Assembly (NCBI GenBank): GCA_021295735.1
Contig: JAGWBU010000003.1
Coordinates: forward strand, 1,630-65,629
DNA from: Candidatus Poribacteria bacterium
GTDB lineage: Bacteria; Poribacteria; WGA-4E; WGA-3G
Direction of reading: 5' to 3'
DNA length: 64,000 bases
Made by a program: the position numbers and the translations under genes. The notes under the pieces were generated by a model. That model saw nothing but the letters and a program-made list of their open reading frames with translations. It was not told where the DNA came from and ran no database searches. Within the stretch, counting starts at the first letter, position 1. The number at the start of each line of letters is the position of its first letter. Shown here piece after piece: positions 8,169 to 15,636 of this stretch.

Positions 8169-9185
8169 ATGAAAAAAATCGGTTTTCGTATCTTCGTATT
8201 AGTTATAGCGATTCTATTGGTAACACCACTACTTGCTGAAAATGGCGAGAGTATTCTGGATAAAGTGAAAAACCGAGGGCGATTGATATGTGGGGTGAAC
8301 AAAGAATTACCTGGTTTCGGTTATCTCGGTCAGGATGGGAAATATAAAGGCTTTGACGTAGATTTCGGTCGCGCGATTGCAGCCGCTGTCTTTGGTGACC
8401 CAGATAAAGTTGAGTTCCGCTCATTAAAAGGCGCAGACCGTTTTCCCGCGCTTCAGACAGGTGAAATAGATGTTTTAATCCGAAATACGACTTGGACGTT
8501 GATCCGCGACACAGCAAACGGCGCAGACTTCGCACCCCCTACCTTTTACGATGGACAAGGGTTCATGGTTCGCAAAGACCTCGGTGTAACGGAATTGAAG
8601 GAATTGGATGGCGCAACTATCGGTGTCACATCTGGTAGCACGACCGAGTTGAATCTTGCCGATACAATGCGTGCTTTGGGAATCGAAGTTGAAGCTATCG
8701 TTTTTGAAGAAACCGAAACACTTTACCAAAGTTACGATCATGGACGTTGTGATGCCGTTACAAGCGATAAATCCCAATTGATTTCCAGAAAACAAGCATT
8801 GAAAAATCCCGATGAGCATATTATTCTTGACATTACCATTTCTAAAGAACCCCTTGGACCCGTTACCGTCCATGGCGACAATCAATGGAATGATATTGTG
8901 AGTTGGGTCGTTTATGCTACATTCTTTGCAGAAGAACATGGTATTACCAGTGCTAACGTCAAAGATTTTAAAACAGGGAAAATTGAAATAAAACGTTTCC
9001 TCGGAGAAACTGGAAATATGGGTGAGAAGCTTGGATTACCAAATGACTGGGCACGACAAGTGATTGCTGCTGTCGGTAACTATGGTGAAATCTTTGAACG
9101 CCACCTCACACCTCTCGGTCTCCCACGCGGGGTTAACAAACCTTGGACACAAGGAGGACTGCTCTACGCAATGCCGTTCCGTTAG
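8169..9185 (+). CDS. aapJ: Amino-acid ABC transporter substrate-binding protein (AapJ-like)
   Basis: Periplasmic solute-binding protein of 338 residues for polar amino acids. It has a signal peptide (MKKIGFRIFVLVIAILLVTPLLA), then the family-3 binding-protein core starting ILDKVKNRGRLICGVNKELPGFG, with GFDVDFGRAIAAAVFGD and DVLIRNTTWTLIRDT typical of general L-amino-acid binders. ATG 8169 was chosen because AGGAGA ends 6 bases upstream; an in-frame TTG at 8154 overlaps that site. The matching permeases and ATPase are at 18662-22521, separated from it by the restriction-modification island, although aap genes normally sit together. Confidence 0.88.
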   Translation: MKKIGFRIFVLVIAILLVTPLLAENGESILDKVKNRGRLICGVNKELPGFGYLGQDGKYKGFDVDFGRAIAAAVFGDPDKVEFRSLKGADRFPALQTGEIDVLIRNTTWTLIRDTANGADFAPPTFYDGQGFMVRKDLGVTELKELDGATIGVTSGSTTELNLADTMRALGIEVEAIVFEETETLYQSYDHGRCDAVTSDKSQLISRKQALKNPDEHIILDITISKEPLGPVTVHGDNQWNDIVSWVVYATFFAEEHGITSANVKDFKTGKIEIKRFLGETGNMGEKLGLPNDWARQVIAAVGNYGEIFERHLTPLGLPRGVNKPWTQGGLLYAMPFR

Positions 9186-9241
9186 TTCTGATTTGATTTT
9201 TTTGTTGAAACCCATTATTATTTTAACCCGAAAAGAAACAT

Positions 9242-10969
9242 ATGGCGAATTATCAAGAACTTGCACAACTCGTTTGGAATGTGGCAGATGATGTACTGCG
9301 AAACTTGTTTAAACAGCACGAATACGGTGACATCACCCTCCCATTTCTGGTACTGCGTCGGTTGGATTGCTTATTAGATGAGGATGGACGAAAAGAGGAA
9401 GCCATCAAAACTTACAATCTGTTTAAAGATCAAGTACCCGAAGAGTCCTTACCACCGATTATCACAGATAAGATAAAGACCAATTTCTACAATATCTCTA
9501 AATACGATCTTTCTCGATTGAAAGACGACCCAAACAATATTCGCATCAACTTTGATAACTACATCGGTGGATTTAGTCAGAACGTGCGAGACATCATTGA
9601 AAACTTCAACCTTGCTCGGTTTATTGAGCGGTTGCACAAGAACAACCGACTGTTCATCTTCTGTGATAAGTTCACCGAAGTTGATTTGCACCCCGATAAG
9701 GTAGACAACCGCACAATGGGGTTGGTCTTTGAGGAACTACTCCGTAAATTCTCGGAGATGTCCAACGAAACCAGCGGGGAACACTACACACCGCGCGATG
9801 TCGTGCAATTATTGGTTTCCTTGCTGTTTGCAGAACACAGTCAAGAACTGCGCGGCGAGGGAATTGTCCGTAGTATCTTCGACCCGTGTTGCGGAACAGG
9901 TGGCATGTTGACAATTGGGAAGAAATATTTCCACGAGCAGATCAATCCAAACGCTGACATTCGGCTGTTAGGACAGGAACTGAACGCGCAGACCTACGCA
10001 ATCTGCAAGTCGGATATGCTCATAATCGGAGAGGATCCCGATAATATCCAACACGGTTCCAGTCTCTCTAATGACCAATTTCAAGGGGAGCGATTCGATT
10101 ATATGATAACAAATCCACCCTTTGGTGTCAGTTGGAAATCTGATGCAGACGCGGTTGAAGCAGATGCAGATACCGCTAACGGTAGATTCTCAGTGGGTAC
10201 TCCTCGCTCCTCTGATGGTGCGTTGCTGTTCCTGCAACACATGCTGTCCAAGATGGAGGACAACGGAAGTCGCGTTGGCATCGTCTTTAACGGGTCACCA
10301 CTCTTCACAGGAGATGCGGGCAGCGGTGAGAGCGATATCCGAAAATGGATTATTGAAAACGATTGGCTGGAGTGTATTATCGCGCTGCCTGAAAAGTTGT
10401 TCTTCAATACCAGTATCGCCACCTACATTTGGATTTTAACAAATAAAAAATCGGAAGTGCGCCAAGGTAATATCCAACTGATCAATGCCGTTGACTTCCA
10501 CAACGATATGAAAAGGAATCTTGGACAAAAGAATGCTCTTATTTCCGATACCCATATCCACCAAATAGCAGAACTCTACACCAACTTTGAAGAGACTGAA
10601 CATTGCAAAATCTATCCAAACGAGTTTTTCGGTTATACAAAAGTAACAGTTGAGAAACCCCTCATTGACGAGGAGACAGGGGATGTCGTCACAGACAAAC
10701 AAGGCAATCCGAAACCAGATACCAAGCTGCGAGACTCTGAACGCGTGCCACTCACAGAGGACATTGAGGATTACTACCAACGAGAAGTAAAACCGCATGT
10801 GCCTGATAGTTGGATGGACAGGAAGAAGGATAAGGTAGGCTACGAAATCAACTTCAATCGATATTTCTACCAGTACACGCCGCTACGCTCACTGAAAGAA
10901 ATTGCTGATGAAATACTGACTCTTGAACGCAAAAGTGAAGGCTTGCTGAATGAGGTGTTAGAGTTATAA
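9242..10969 (+). CDS. hsdM: Type I restriction-modification system methyltransferase subunit HsdM
   Basis: N6-adenine DNA methyltransferase subunit of 575 residues. An N-terminal helical HsdM_N domain (QLVWNVADDVLRNLFKQHEYG) is followed by the methylase core with SAM motif DPCCGTGG at about 214-221 and the catalytic motif NPPFG at 291-295. It acts with HsdS for methylation and with HsdS plus HsdR for cleavage. Its last codons, KSEGLLNEVLEL, recur three more times downstream at cassette boundaries. The ribosome-binding site is weak. hsdS follows only after about 3.4 kb of inserted accessory genes. Confidence 0.93.
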   Translation: MANYQELAQLVWNVADDVLRNLFKQHEYGDITLPFLVLRRLDCLLDEDGRKEEAIKTYNLFKDQVPEESLPPIITDKIKTNFYNISKYDLSRLKDDPNNIRINFDNYIGGFSQNVRDIIENFNLARFIERLHKNNRLFIFCDKFTEVDLHPDKVDNRTMGLVFEELLRKFSEMSNETSGEHYTPRDVVQLLVSLLFAEHSQELRGEGIVRSIFDPCCGTGGMLTIGKKYFHEQINPNADIRLLGQELNAQTYAICKSDMLIIGEDPDNIQHGSSLSNDQFQGERFDYMITNPPFGVSWKSDADAVEADADTANGRFSVGTPRSSDGALLFLQHMLSKMEDNGSRVGIVFNGSPLFTGDAGSGESDIRKWIIENDWLECIIALPEKLFFNTSIATYIWILTNKKSEVRQGNIQLINAVDFHNDMKRNLGQKNALISDTHIHQIAELYTNFEETEHCKIYPNEFFGYTKVTVEKPLIDEETGDVVTDKQGNPKPDTKLRDSERVPLTEDIEDYYQREVKPHVPDSWMDRKKDKVGYEINFNRYFYQYTPLRSLKEIADEILTLERKSEGLLNEVLEL

Positions 10970-10992
10970 GAGGGAAAAGTTATGATTACCGA
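10922..10992 (+). repeat. hsdM-tail repeat, copy A
   Basis: Seventy-one bases covering the hsdM 3' end, the short intergenic gap and the first 11 bases of the next gene. Copy B at 12710-12780 has exactly the same length and aligns without gaps. The hsdM part is also present in copies C (13526-13566) and D (14291-14330). Confidence 0.85.
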
Positions 10993-12208
10993 ACTCAGAG
11001 CGCGAAATTTCAAATCATGGCAAGATACAGGTCCGCTACAGTTCGCCCCATTAACTGGACTTTTTGGTGCGAATAGCTCCGGCAAAACCAGTATCTTACA
11101 GGTACTGTTAATGCTGAAGCAGACTGTAAAAGATAATGATTCCAAGTTACCACTAAACTTTGGTAAGAGCAATTTTGATAATGTTATTCACCTTCACGAT
11201 AAGAATCTTAGTTTAGGTTTTTCGGTGTCGTGGAAACTACCTAAGCAAATAAAAATTCAAGGGGACTTAATCAATTCCCTTTCTTTTTCAACCGCCATTC
11301 TTGAAAAATATGGAAGTGTGATGGTGGAACGTTTTTGTTATTCAACAAATCGTAACGACTTTGAAATAGGTTGGACAGAACGAGGATATAGGTACTTACC
11401 TAATGTTATAGATGAAAAAGCAGACACATACAAATGTTATGGAGTTGATAGTCCAGTAGGACCTTTAGAAAAATTTAAGCCTCTTAGCGAAGAATTTGAG
11501 GGCCTATTTTCTCGAATCATCTATCTCGGTCCACTCCGCGAGTATCCTCAACACAGTTATACTTGGGAGGGTGACCATCCACAAGACATTGGGATGTACG
11601 GTGAAAAGATGATATCTGCCCTGCTTTCGAGCCGGATTCTACGCCACCCAATTGAAGTTCAGATTTTGAAATGGTTACGGAAATTAGACCTGATCTACTC
11701 CTATGATGTTCCTCCTGTCACCGAAGAGGGTAAAAATTATGAATGTCTTGTCAAACAATATAAAGACGGACCAGAAGTCCCACTGACTGATGTTGGTTTT
11801 GGTGTTTCTCAAGTACTGCCTGTGCTTACACTTTGCTATTATGCGCCTGAAGATTCAATCCTCATCCTTGAACAACCGGAGGCACATCTACATCCGAAAG
11901 TCCAATCAGACTTAGCAGATGTTCTCATTGATGTTGTGAAAAATCGAAACGTACAGATTATCCTTGAAAGTCATAGCGAACATCTGCTACTACGTTTGAT
12001 GCGTCGGATTGCTGAAGAAGATATTTCAGTAGATCAAACAGCACTCTATTTCTGCCAGATAAACGAAGGGACCTCCGAAATTGAACGACTCAAGGTTGAC
12101 GAATATGGTAACATCAGCAATTGGCCTCAAAATTTCTTTGGCGATGAGATGGGTGACTTGGTAGAAAAAACGAAAGCCGAAATGCGCCGGCGGAAAGAAA
12201 ACAAATAA
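10982..12208 (+). CDS. AAA-family ATPase with DUF3696-type C-terminus
   Basis: A 408-residue ABC/SMC-like ATPase of the AAA15 group. Walker A is GANSSGKTS at 29-37, an ABC-signature-like DVGFGVSQVLP is at about 270-280, and Walker B is ILILEQPEAHLHP at about 293-305, followed by a conserved His-rich ESHSEHLLLR. The C-terminal ISNWPQNFFGDEMGDL resembles DUF3696. ATPases of this class work with a nuclease partner in several anti-phage systems (OLD, Septu, PARIS). Here the partner is probably the PIN-like protein whose ATG shares one base with this stop codon (TAATG). Found between hsdM and hsdS, so this is defence-island cargo. Confidence 0.85.
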   Translation: MITELRARNFKSWQDTGPLQFAPLTGLFGANSSGKTSILQVLLMLKQTVKDNDSKLPLNFGKSNFDNVIHLHDKNLSLGFSVSWKLPKQIKIQGDLINSLSFSTAILEKYGSVMVERFCYSTNRNDFEIGWTERGYRYLPNVIDEKADTYKCYGVDSPVGPLEKFKPLSEEFEGLFSRIIYLGPLREYPQHSYTWEGDHPQDIGMYGEKMISALLSSRILRHPIEVQILKWLRKLDLIYSYDVPPVTEEGKNYECLVKQYKDGPEVPLTDVGFGVSQVLPVLTLCYYAPEDSILILEQPEAHLHPKVQSDLADVLIDVVKNRNVQIILESHSEHLLLRLMRRIAEEDISVDQTALYFCQINEGTSEIERLKVDEYGNISNWPQNFFGDEMGDLVEKTKAEMRRRKENK

Positions 12209-12714
12209 TGGCAGTGATTGTAGATACAAATGTAGCTTTAGTCGCCAGTGGCCAGTCAGAACAGGCATCTGAGGATTGTGTCGCAGTTTGTGCTGAGAAG
12301 CTTGGACAAATTAACAATGGTGAAGTGAAATTAGTTTTGGATAATCAGCGGCGAATCATTGATGAATACCGGGGACATCTAAATCCAGATGGCCAACCCA
12401 GTATCGGTGATGTATTTCTCAAATGGGTAGAGATGAATTGGGCAAATCCTGAAAGGTGTGATTTAGTTTCAATTACGCCTATTGGTGGTTTAGAGAATGA
12501 GTTTGAGGAGTTTCCAGACGATCCAGCATTGGATGACTTTGATCCAGATGACCGGAAGTTTATAGCGGTTGCATGTGCCCATCCAGAAGAACCGCCTATC
12601 CTGCAAGCGGTAGATAGTCAGTGGTTGGATTTCCGCAACGCATTCCGTCGAAACGGTGTGACAGTGGAGTTTATTTGCGAAGATGATATTCAACGATTGT
12701 ATCAAAGCACTTGA
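12208..12714 (+). CDS. PIN-like domain protein, probable nuclease partner of the ATPase
   Basis: A 168-residue protein with the acidic pattern of PIN-domain RNases: MAVIVDTNVAL (Asp 6), IIDEYRGH (Asp 52 and Glu 53), DPDDRKFIAVA (Asp 115) and AVDSQW (Asp 136). PIN proteins cleave RNA or occasionally DNA as toxins or effectors. It is translationally coupled to the ATPase (TAATG junction), so the two very likely form one functional unit. The stop codon lies inside hsdM-tail copy B. The family is inferred from the spacing of acidic residues; a named family was not recognised. Confidence 0.7.
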   Translation: MAVIVDTNVALVASGQSEQASEDCVAVCAEKLGQINNGEVKLVLDNQRRIIDEYRGHLNPDGQPSIGDVFLKWVEMNWANPERCDLVSITPIGGLENEFEEFPDDPALDDFDPDDRKFIAVACAHPEEPPILQAVDSQWLDFRNAFRRNGVTVEFICEDDIQRLYQST

Positions 12715-12780
12715 ACGCAAAAGTGAAGGTTTGCTGAATGAGGTTTTGGCTTTATAAAAGGGATAAGTTATGATTACCGA
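12710..12780 (+). repeat. hsdM-tail repeat, copy B
   Basis: Same 71-base length as copy A. It still reads RKSEGLLNEVLAL and a TAA stop in the hsdM frame, and ends with an orphan start ATGATTACCGA that matches the first codons of the ATPase gene and then hits a stop (MITDHYLF). Differences from copy A are mostly synonymous, which suggests it derives from a different hsdM allele. Confidence 0.8.
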
Positions 12781-12898
12781 CCACTATCTATTCTGAGCTC
12801 ACGTTAAATTCCGCTGTCCCTTTACCATAAAACTTTGAATCCCGCAGCTTAATCATATATAATTAACATTAACATAATCCTTACTACAGAGGTCGCAG

Positions 12899-13228
12899 AT
12901 GAAAAAACCAAAACTTGTCGTTGGACACCTCATGAATGACCAATTAAGTGTCCAATCTGTTGCAACCTCAAAGTCCTTTGATTGGCTCAAATGGTTAGAG
13001 GCAGAAGAACTTGTTGAATTTTTTAATGAATTGTTTAAGCTGCTAACACGAATCTCAGAAGGCAAAAAAGACGCTCAAACACTTTCAATTTTTCTCTCCG
13101 AATGGCGTGAAACCGCATTGATTAATTCTGAGCCAGATGTCTTAGCAGATATTGTTGAAGCACAACAAGAATTAGCCGCAGGTGGCGGCAAGGAGTGGAC
13201 ACAGATCAAAAAGGAAATTGGACTGTGA
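12899..13228 (+). CDS. Putative antitoxin of a RelE-type pair
   Basis: A 109-residue protein with no recognised family. Helical, with an acidic middle (LKWLEAEELVEFFNELFKLL) and a C-terminal part SEPDVLADIVEAQQELAAGGGKEWTQIKKEIGL. The role is inferred from context: its TGA overlaps the GTG of the RelE/ParE-like gene (GTGA), the typical antitoxin-toxin coupling, and both sit between two hsdM-tail repeats as a separate cassette. GAGGT precedes the ATG. No clear DNA-binding fold can be named. Confidence 0.6.
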   Translation: MKKPKLVVGHLMNDQLSVQSVATSKSFDWLKWLEAEELVEFFNELFKLLTRISEGKKDAQTLSIFLSEWRETALINSEPDVLADIVEAQQELAAGGGKEWTQIKKEIGL

Positions 13229-13506
13229 ATTCCCTACCCTATACACTTGCACCACTTCCAAGAAAGGTGGAAAATTTTATCAGAAGGTTGGACCAGGAAA
13301 CACAAGCGCGAATTAGTACTGCTTTTGAGTACATCCTTAGTTCTCCGTTTCGACATGAAAATCCAACAACTATTACACCATTACATGGAAAGAAGAAAGG
13401 GCTTTACCGTTATCGGATAGGGAATCTCCGGTTCATTTATCAGGTTGACAGAGAAGAACGCATAATCCATATTGTACAAATTGACAACCGTGGTGATATT
13501 TATTAA
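13225..13506 (+). CDS. RelE/ParE-type toxin
   Basis: A 93-residue protein with the RelE/ParE superfamily pattern: N-terminal helices with VENFIRRLDQETQARISTAF, then the strands HGKKKGLYRYRIGNLRFIYQVDREERIIHIVQIDNRGDIY. Members cleave mRNA on the ribosome or poison gyrase; which applies here cannot be told. GTG 13225 was chosen because it gives the classic N-terminus and overlaps the upstream stop (GTGA). An in-frame ATG at 13195 would add ten residues inside the antitoxin gene. Typical length for the family. Confidence 0.82.
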   Translation: MNSLPYTLAPLPRKVENFIRRLDQETQARISTAFEYILSSPFRHENPTTITPLHGKKKGLYRYRIGNLRFIYQVDREERIIHIVQIDNRGDIY

Positions 13507-13525
13507 GAATGCGCTATTCAGACAG

Positions 13526-13566
13526 AAAAGTGAAGGTTTGCTGAATGAGGTGTTAGAATTATGAGG
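13526..13566 (+). repeat. hsdM-tail repeat, copy C
   Basis: Reads KSEGLLNEVLEL with a TGA stop that overlaps an ATG (GAATTATGAGG). The bases after it, ATGAGGCGTTGCTGA, match the hsdS start ATGAGACGTTATCCTGA and then end in a stop. This is a scar of an hsdM/hsdS junction, not of the hsdM/ATPase junction seen in copies A and B. Confidence 0.75.
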
Positions 13567-13618
13567 CGTTGCTGATTAACCAGCACTACGCAACTTATTT
13601 CGTTAGGAGAAAGTCACT

Positions 13619-13888
13619 ATGCCATATACCAATTATACCGCCAAAGAAATTGCATCACGAGGTGAAACAATTTATAAACGGGAAATACGAGACAGAGTTG
13701 AGCCAAAGCACAAAGGCAAGTTTTTGGTTATTGACATAGAAACGGGTGAATACGAAATCAACACAGACGATTTAATCGCCACGAAACGGCTCCTTGCTAA
13801 GCACCCTAATGCTGTCGTTTACGGCTTACAAATTGGGTTTTCAACTGCTTACCGAATCGGTGGACACTTTTCGGTCAAAACGGAATGA
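13619..13888 (+). CDS. Conserved small hypothetical protein, partner of clan AA protease
   Basis: An 89-residue protein of unknown function. Conserved phrases are IASRGETIYKREIRDRVE, HKGKFLVIDIETGEYEI and ALLAKHP-like RLLAKHPNAVVYGLQIG. A paralogue with the same layout is at 52951-53235. In other bacteria, as I recall, this family often precedes a retropepsin-like protease, and here its stop overlaps the protease start (ATGA). The pair has the organisation of a toxin-antitoxin-like cassette, but no activity is known. A clear AGGAG lies upstream. It is bracketed by hsdM-tail copies C and D. Confidence 0.7.
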   Translation: MPYTNYTAKEIASRGETIYKREIRDRVEPKHKGKFLVIDIETGEYEINTDDLIATKRLLAKHPNAVVYGLQIGFSTAYRIGGHFSVKTE

Positions 13889-14261
13889 TAAATGGAAAAA
13901 TTACCACTCATCGAGAAGCTATCATCGGATTAGAGGTTATTGGTTCGAATCAGAAAAGAGAGAAGGTTGAGGCGGTCATTGACACAGGTTTCAATGGCTA
14001 TCTAACACTACCGAATAATTTAATCAATTCCCTCAATCTTCAGCAAGCTGGCAGTCGGCGCGTTACGCTTGGTGATGGAAACATAGTCGTGTTAGAGATG
14101 TATTTTGCAAAAGTCTTATGGCATGGGCAGGAACGGAGATACTTGCTCTACAAGCAGACGGTGGAACATTGATTGGTATGTCACTGCTGTATGGAAGTCG
14201 TTTGGTGTTAGAGGTTATAGACAACGGTAATGTGACTATTGACTCTCTGATGCCCGTATGA
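13885..14261 (+). pseudogene. Clan AA (retropepsin-like) aspartic protease, frameshifted
   Basis: The first frame (13885-14172) encodes the protease N-terminus with the catalytic triplet DTG at residues 33-35 in AVIDTGFNGYLTLP, then runs into an unnatural tail after LWHGQERR. From about 14145 the adjacent frame continues the family consensus, ending with LQADGGTLIGMSLLYGSRL and a stop at 14259-14261. One missing base between about 14128 and 14150 explains this. The intact product would be about 125 residues, the usual length. It starts within the stop of the preceding gene (ATGA). Either a pseudogene or a sequencing error. Confidence 0.75.
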
Positions 14262-14290
14262 TCTTTTGGGTACCGACCTATTGTTGAGGA

Positions 14291-14330
14291 AAAAGTGAAG
14301 AATTGCTGAATGAGGTATTGGAATTATGAG
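14291..14330 (+). repeat. hsdM-tail repeat, copy D, at the hsdS start
   Basis: Reads KSEELLNEVLEL followed by a TGA that overlaps the ATG of hsdS (GAATTATGAG). This looks like the original hsdM/hsdS junction, left next to hsdS after cassettes were inserted upstream. Confidence 0.78.
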
Positions 14331-15633
14331 ACGTTATCCTGAATATAAAGACAGCAGCGTGGAATGGATTGGGGAAATACCAGCGCATTGGGAAATCAAA
14401 AGACTTAAGCACGGTGCGAAGATACTACCAAGTAATGTTGACAAACACATCTATCCAGATGAGATCCAAGTCAGATTATGCAATTATACAGATGTTTATT
14501 ACAACGACTATATTACAGTTGATACCGTTTTGGAAAAGGGTAGTTGTAAAGAACGTGAATTTACGAAATTTGCCTTGAGGAAAGATGATGTTATAATTAC
14601 CAAAGATTCTGAGACCCCAGATGACATTGGTGTTCCAACATTCGTCAAAAACAATTTAGACAATGTTGTCTGTGGTTATCATTTAACAATGATTAGAACC
14701 TACGCTTGTTGTGGCGAGTTTGTTTTTAGATTTATTCAATCCGATAGAACAAGAAGATATTTTGAGTTGGAGTCAAATGGAATTACCAGATACGGCTTAG
14801 GAAAACCATCAATTGAAAATCTACTTTTACCGATACCTACTGATTCTGAACAAACCCAAATCGCCAACTTCCTTGGCCGCAAAACCGAACAGATTGACGA
14901 ACTCATCCGCATCAAAGAAAGACGGATAGAACTGCTACAGGAACAACGCACCGCACTGATAAATCAGGCAGTGACAAAGGGACTTGACCCAAATGTGGAG
15001 ATGAAACCGTCGGGCGTGGTCTTAAGAACGAAGCATGTTGGTTCAAGCAACCCATCCAAAAACAATATCAAGACGGCTTGTCTTAAGGATGAACTTGTAG
15101 TCTTCCTTCCAATGGAACGTGTTCATACTGATGGGACAATCGACCAAGAATTAAGGCTACCATATTCTCAACTGAAAAATGGCTACACTTACTTTGAGGA
15201 AGGTGATATTCTAATAGCAAAAGTAACTCCTTGTTTTGAAAATGGAAAGATTGTCCACATAAAGAATTTGACAACCTCAGTTGGATTTGGCTCAACCGAG
15301 TTTATTGTCATTCGCCCTGATTTGCAAAAGGTCTTTCCACCTTTTTTGCATTATATTCTCTACAATGCTCCACTTCGTAGCATTGGTAAACATTTTATGA
15401 CGAGTGCAATAGGTCTTAAACGAGTGCCAACTGAATTTGTTGAGGATTTTCGGATTCCTATACCAACTTATCAAGAACAACAGCAAATCGCAAACTTTCT
15501 CAGCCACAAAACCAAGCAGATTGACGAACTGATAGCAGCAGAGCAGCGAAAAATTGAACTCCTCAAAGAATACCGCCAATCCCTTATTTCCGAAGCAGTG
15601 ACCGGCAAAATAGATGTCCGAAACGAGATTTAG
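14326..15633 (+). CDS. hsdS: Type I restriction-modification specificity subunit HsdS
   Basis: The DNA-recognition subunit, 435 residues, with two target-recognition domains separated by helical spacers. The first half opens with KDSSVEWIGEIPAHWEIKRLK and ends in the conserved helix EQTQIANFLGRKTEQIDELI (about 183-202). The second half ends with EQQQIANFLSHKTKQIDELI and a repeat of the IELLKEYR motif. Each half contacts half of a bipartite DNA target that cannot be predicted here. The ATG overlaps an hsdM-like TGA of repeat copy D. hsdR begins 3 bases after its stop. Confidence 0.93.
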   Translation: MRRYPEYKDSSVEWIGEIPAHWEIKRLKHGAKILPSNVDKHIYPDEIQVRLCNYTDVYYNDYITVDTVLEKGSCKEREFTKFALRKDDVIITKDSETPDDIGVPTFVKNNLDNVVCGYHLTMIRTYACCGEFVFRFIQSDRTRRYFELESNGITRYGLGKPSIENLLLPIPTDSEQTQIANFLGRKTEQIDELIRIKERRIELLQEQRTALINQAVTKGLDPNVEMKPSGVVLRTKHVGSSNPSKNNIKTACLKDELVVFLPMERVHTDGTIDQELRLPYSQLKNGYTYFEEGDILIAKVTPCFENGKIVHIKNLTTSVGFGSTEFIVIRPDLQKVFPPFLHYILYNAPLRSIGKHFMTSAIGLKRVPTEFVEDFRIPIPTYQEQQQIANFLSHKTKQIDELIAAEQRKIELLKEYRQSLISEAVTGKIDVRNEI

Positions 15634-15636
15634 ACT

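Noticed and set aside
10922-14330. A CRISPR array or integron attC series as an explanation for the hsdM-tail repeats
   Set aside because: The repeats are few, 40-71 bases, coding in origin, separated by whole genes, and have no palindromic attC structure or cas or integrase genes nearby.
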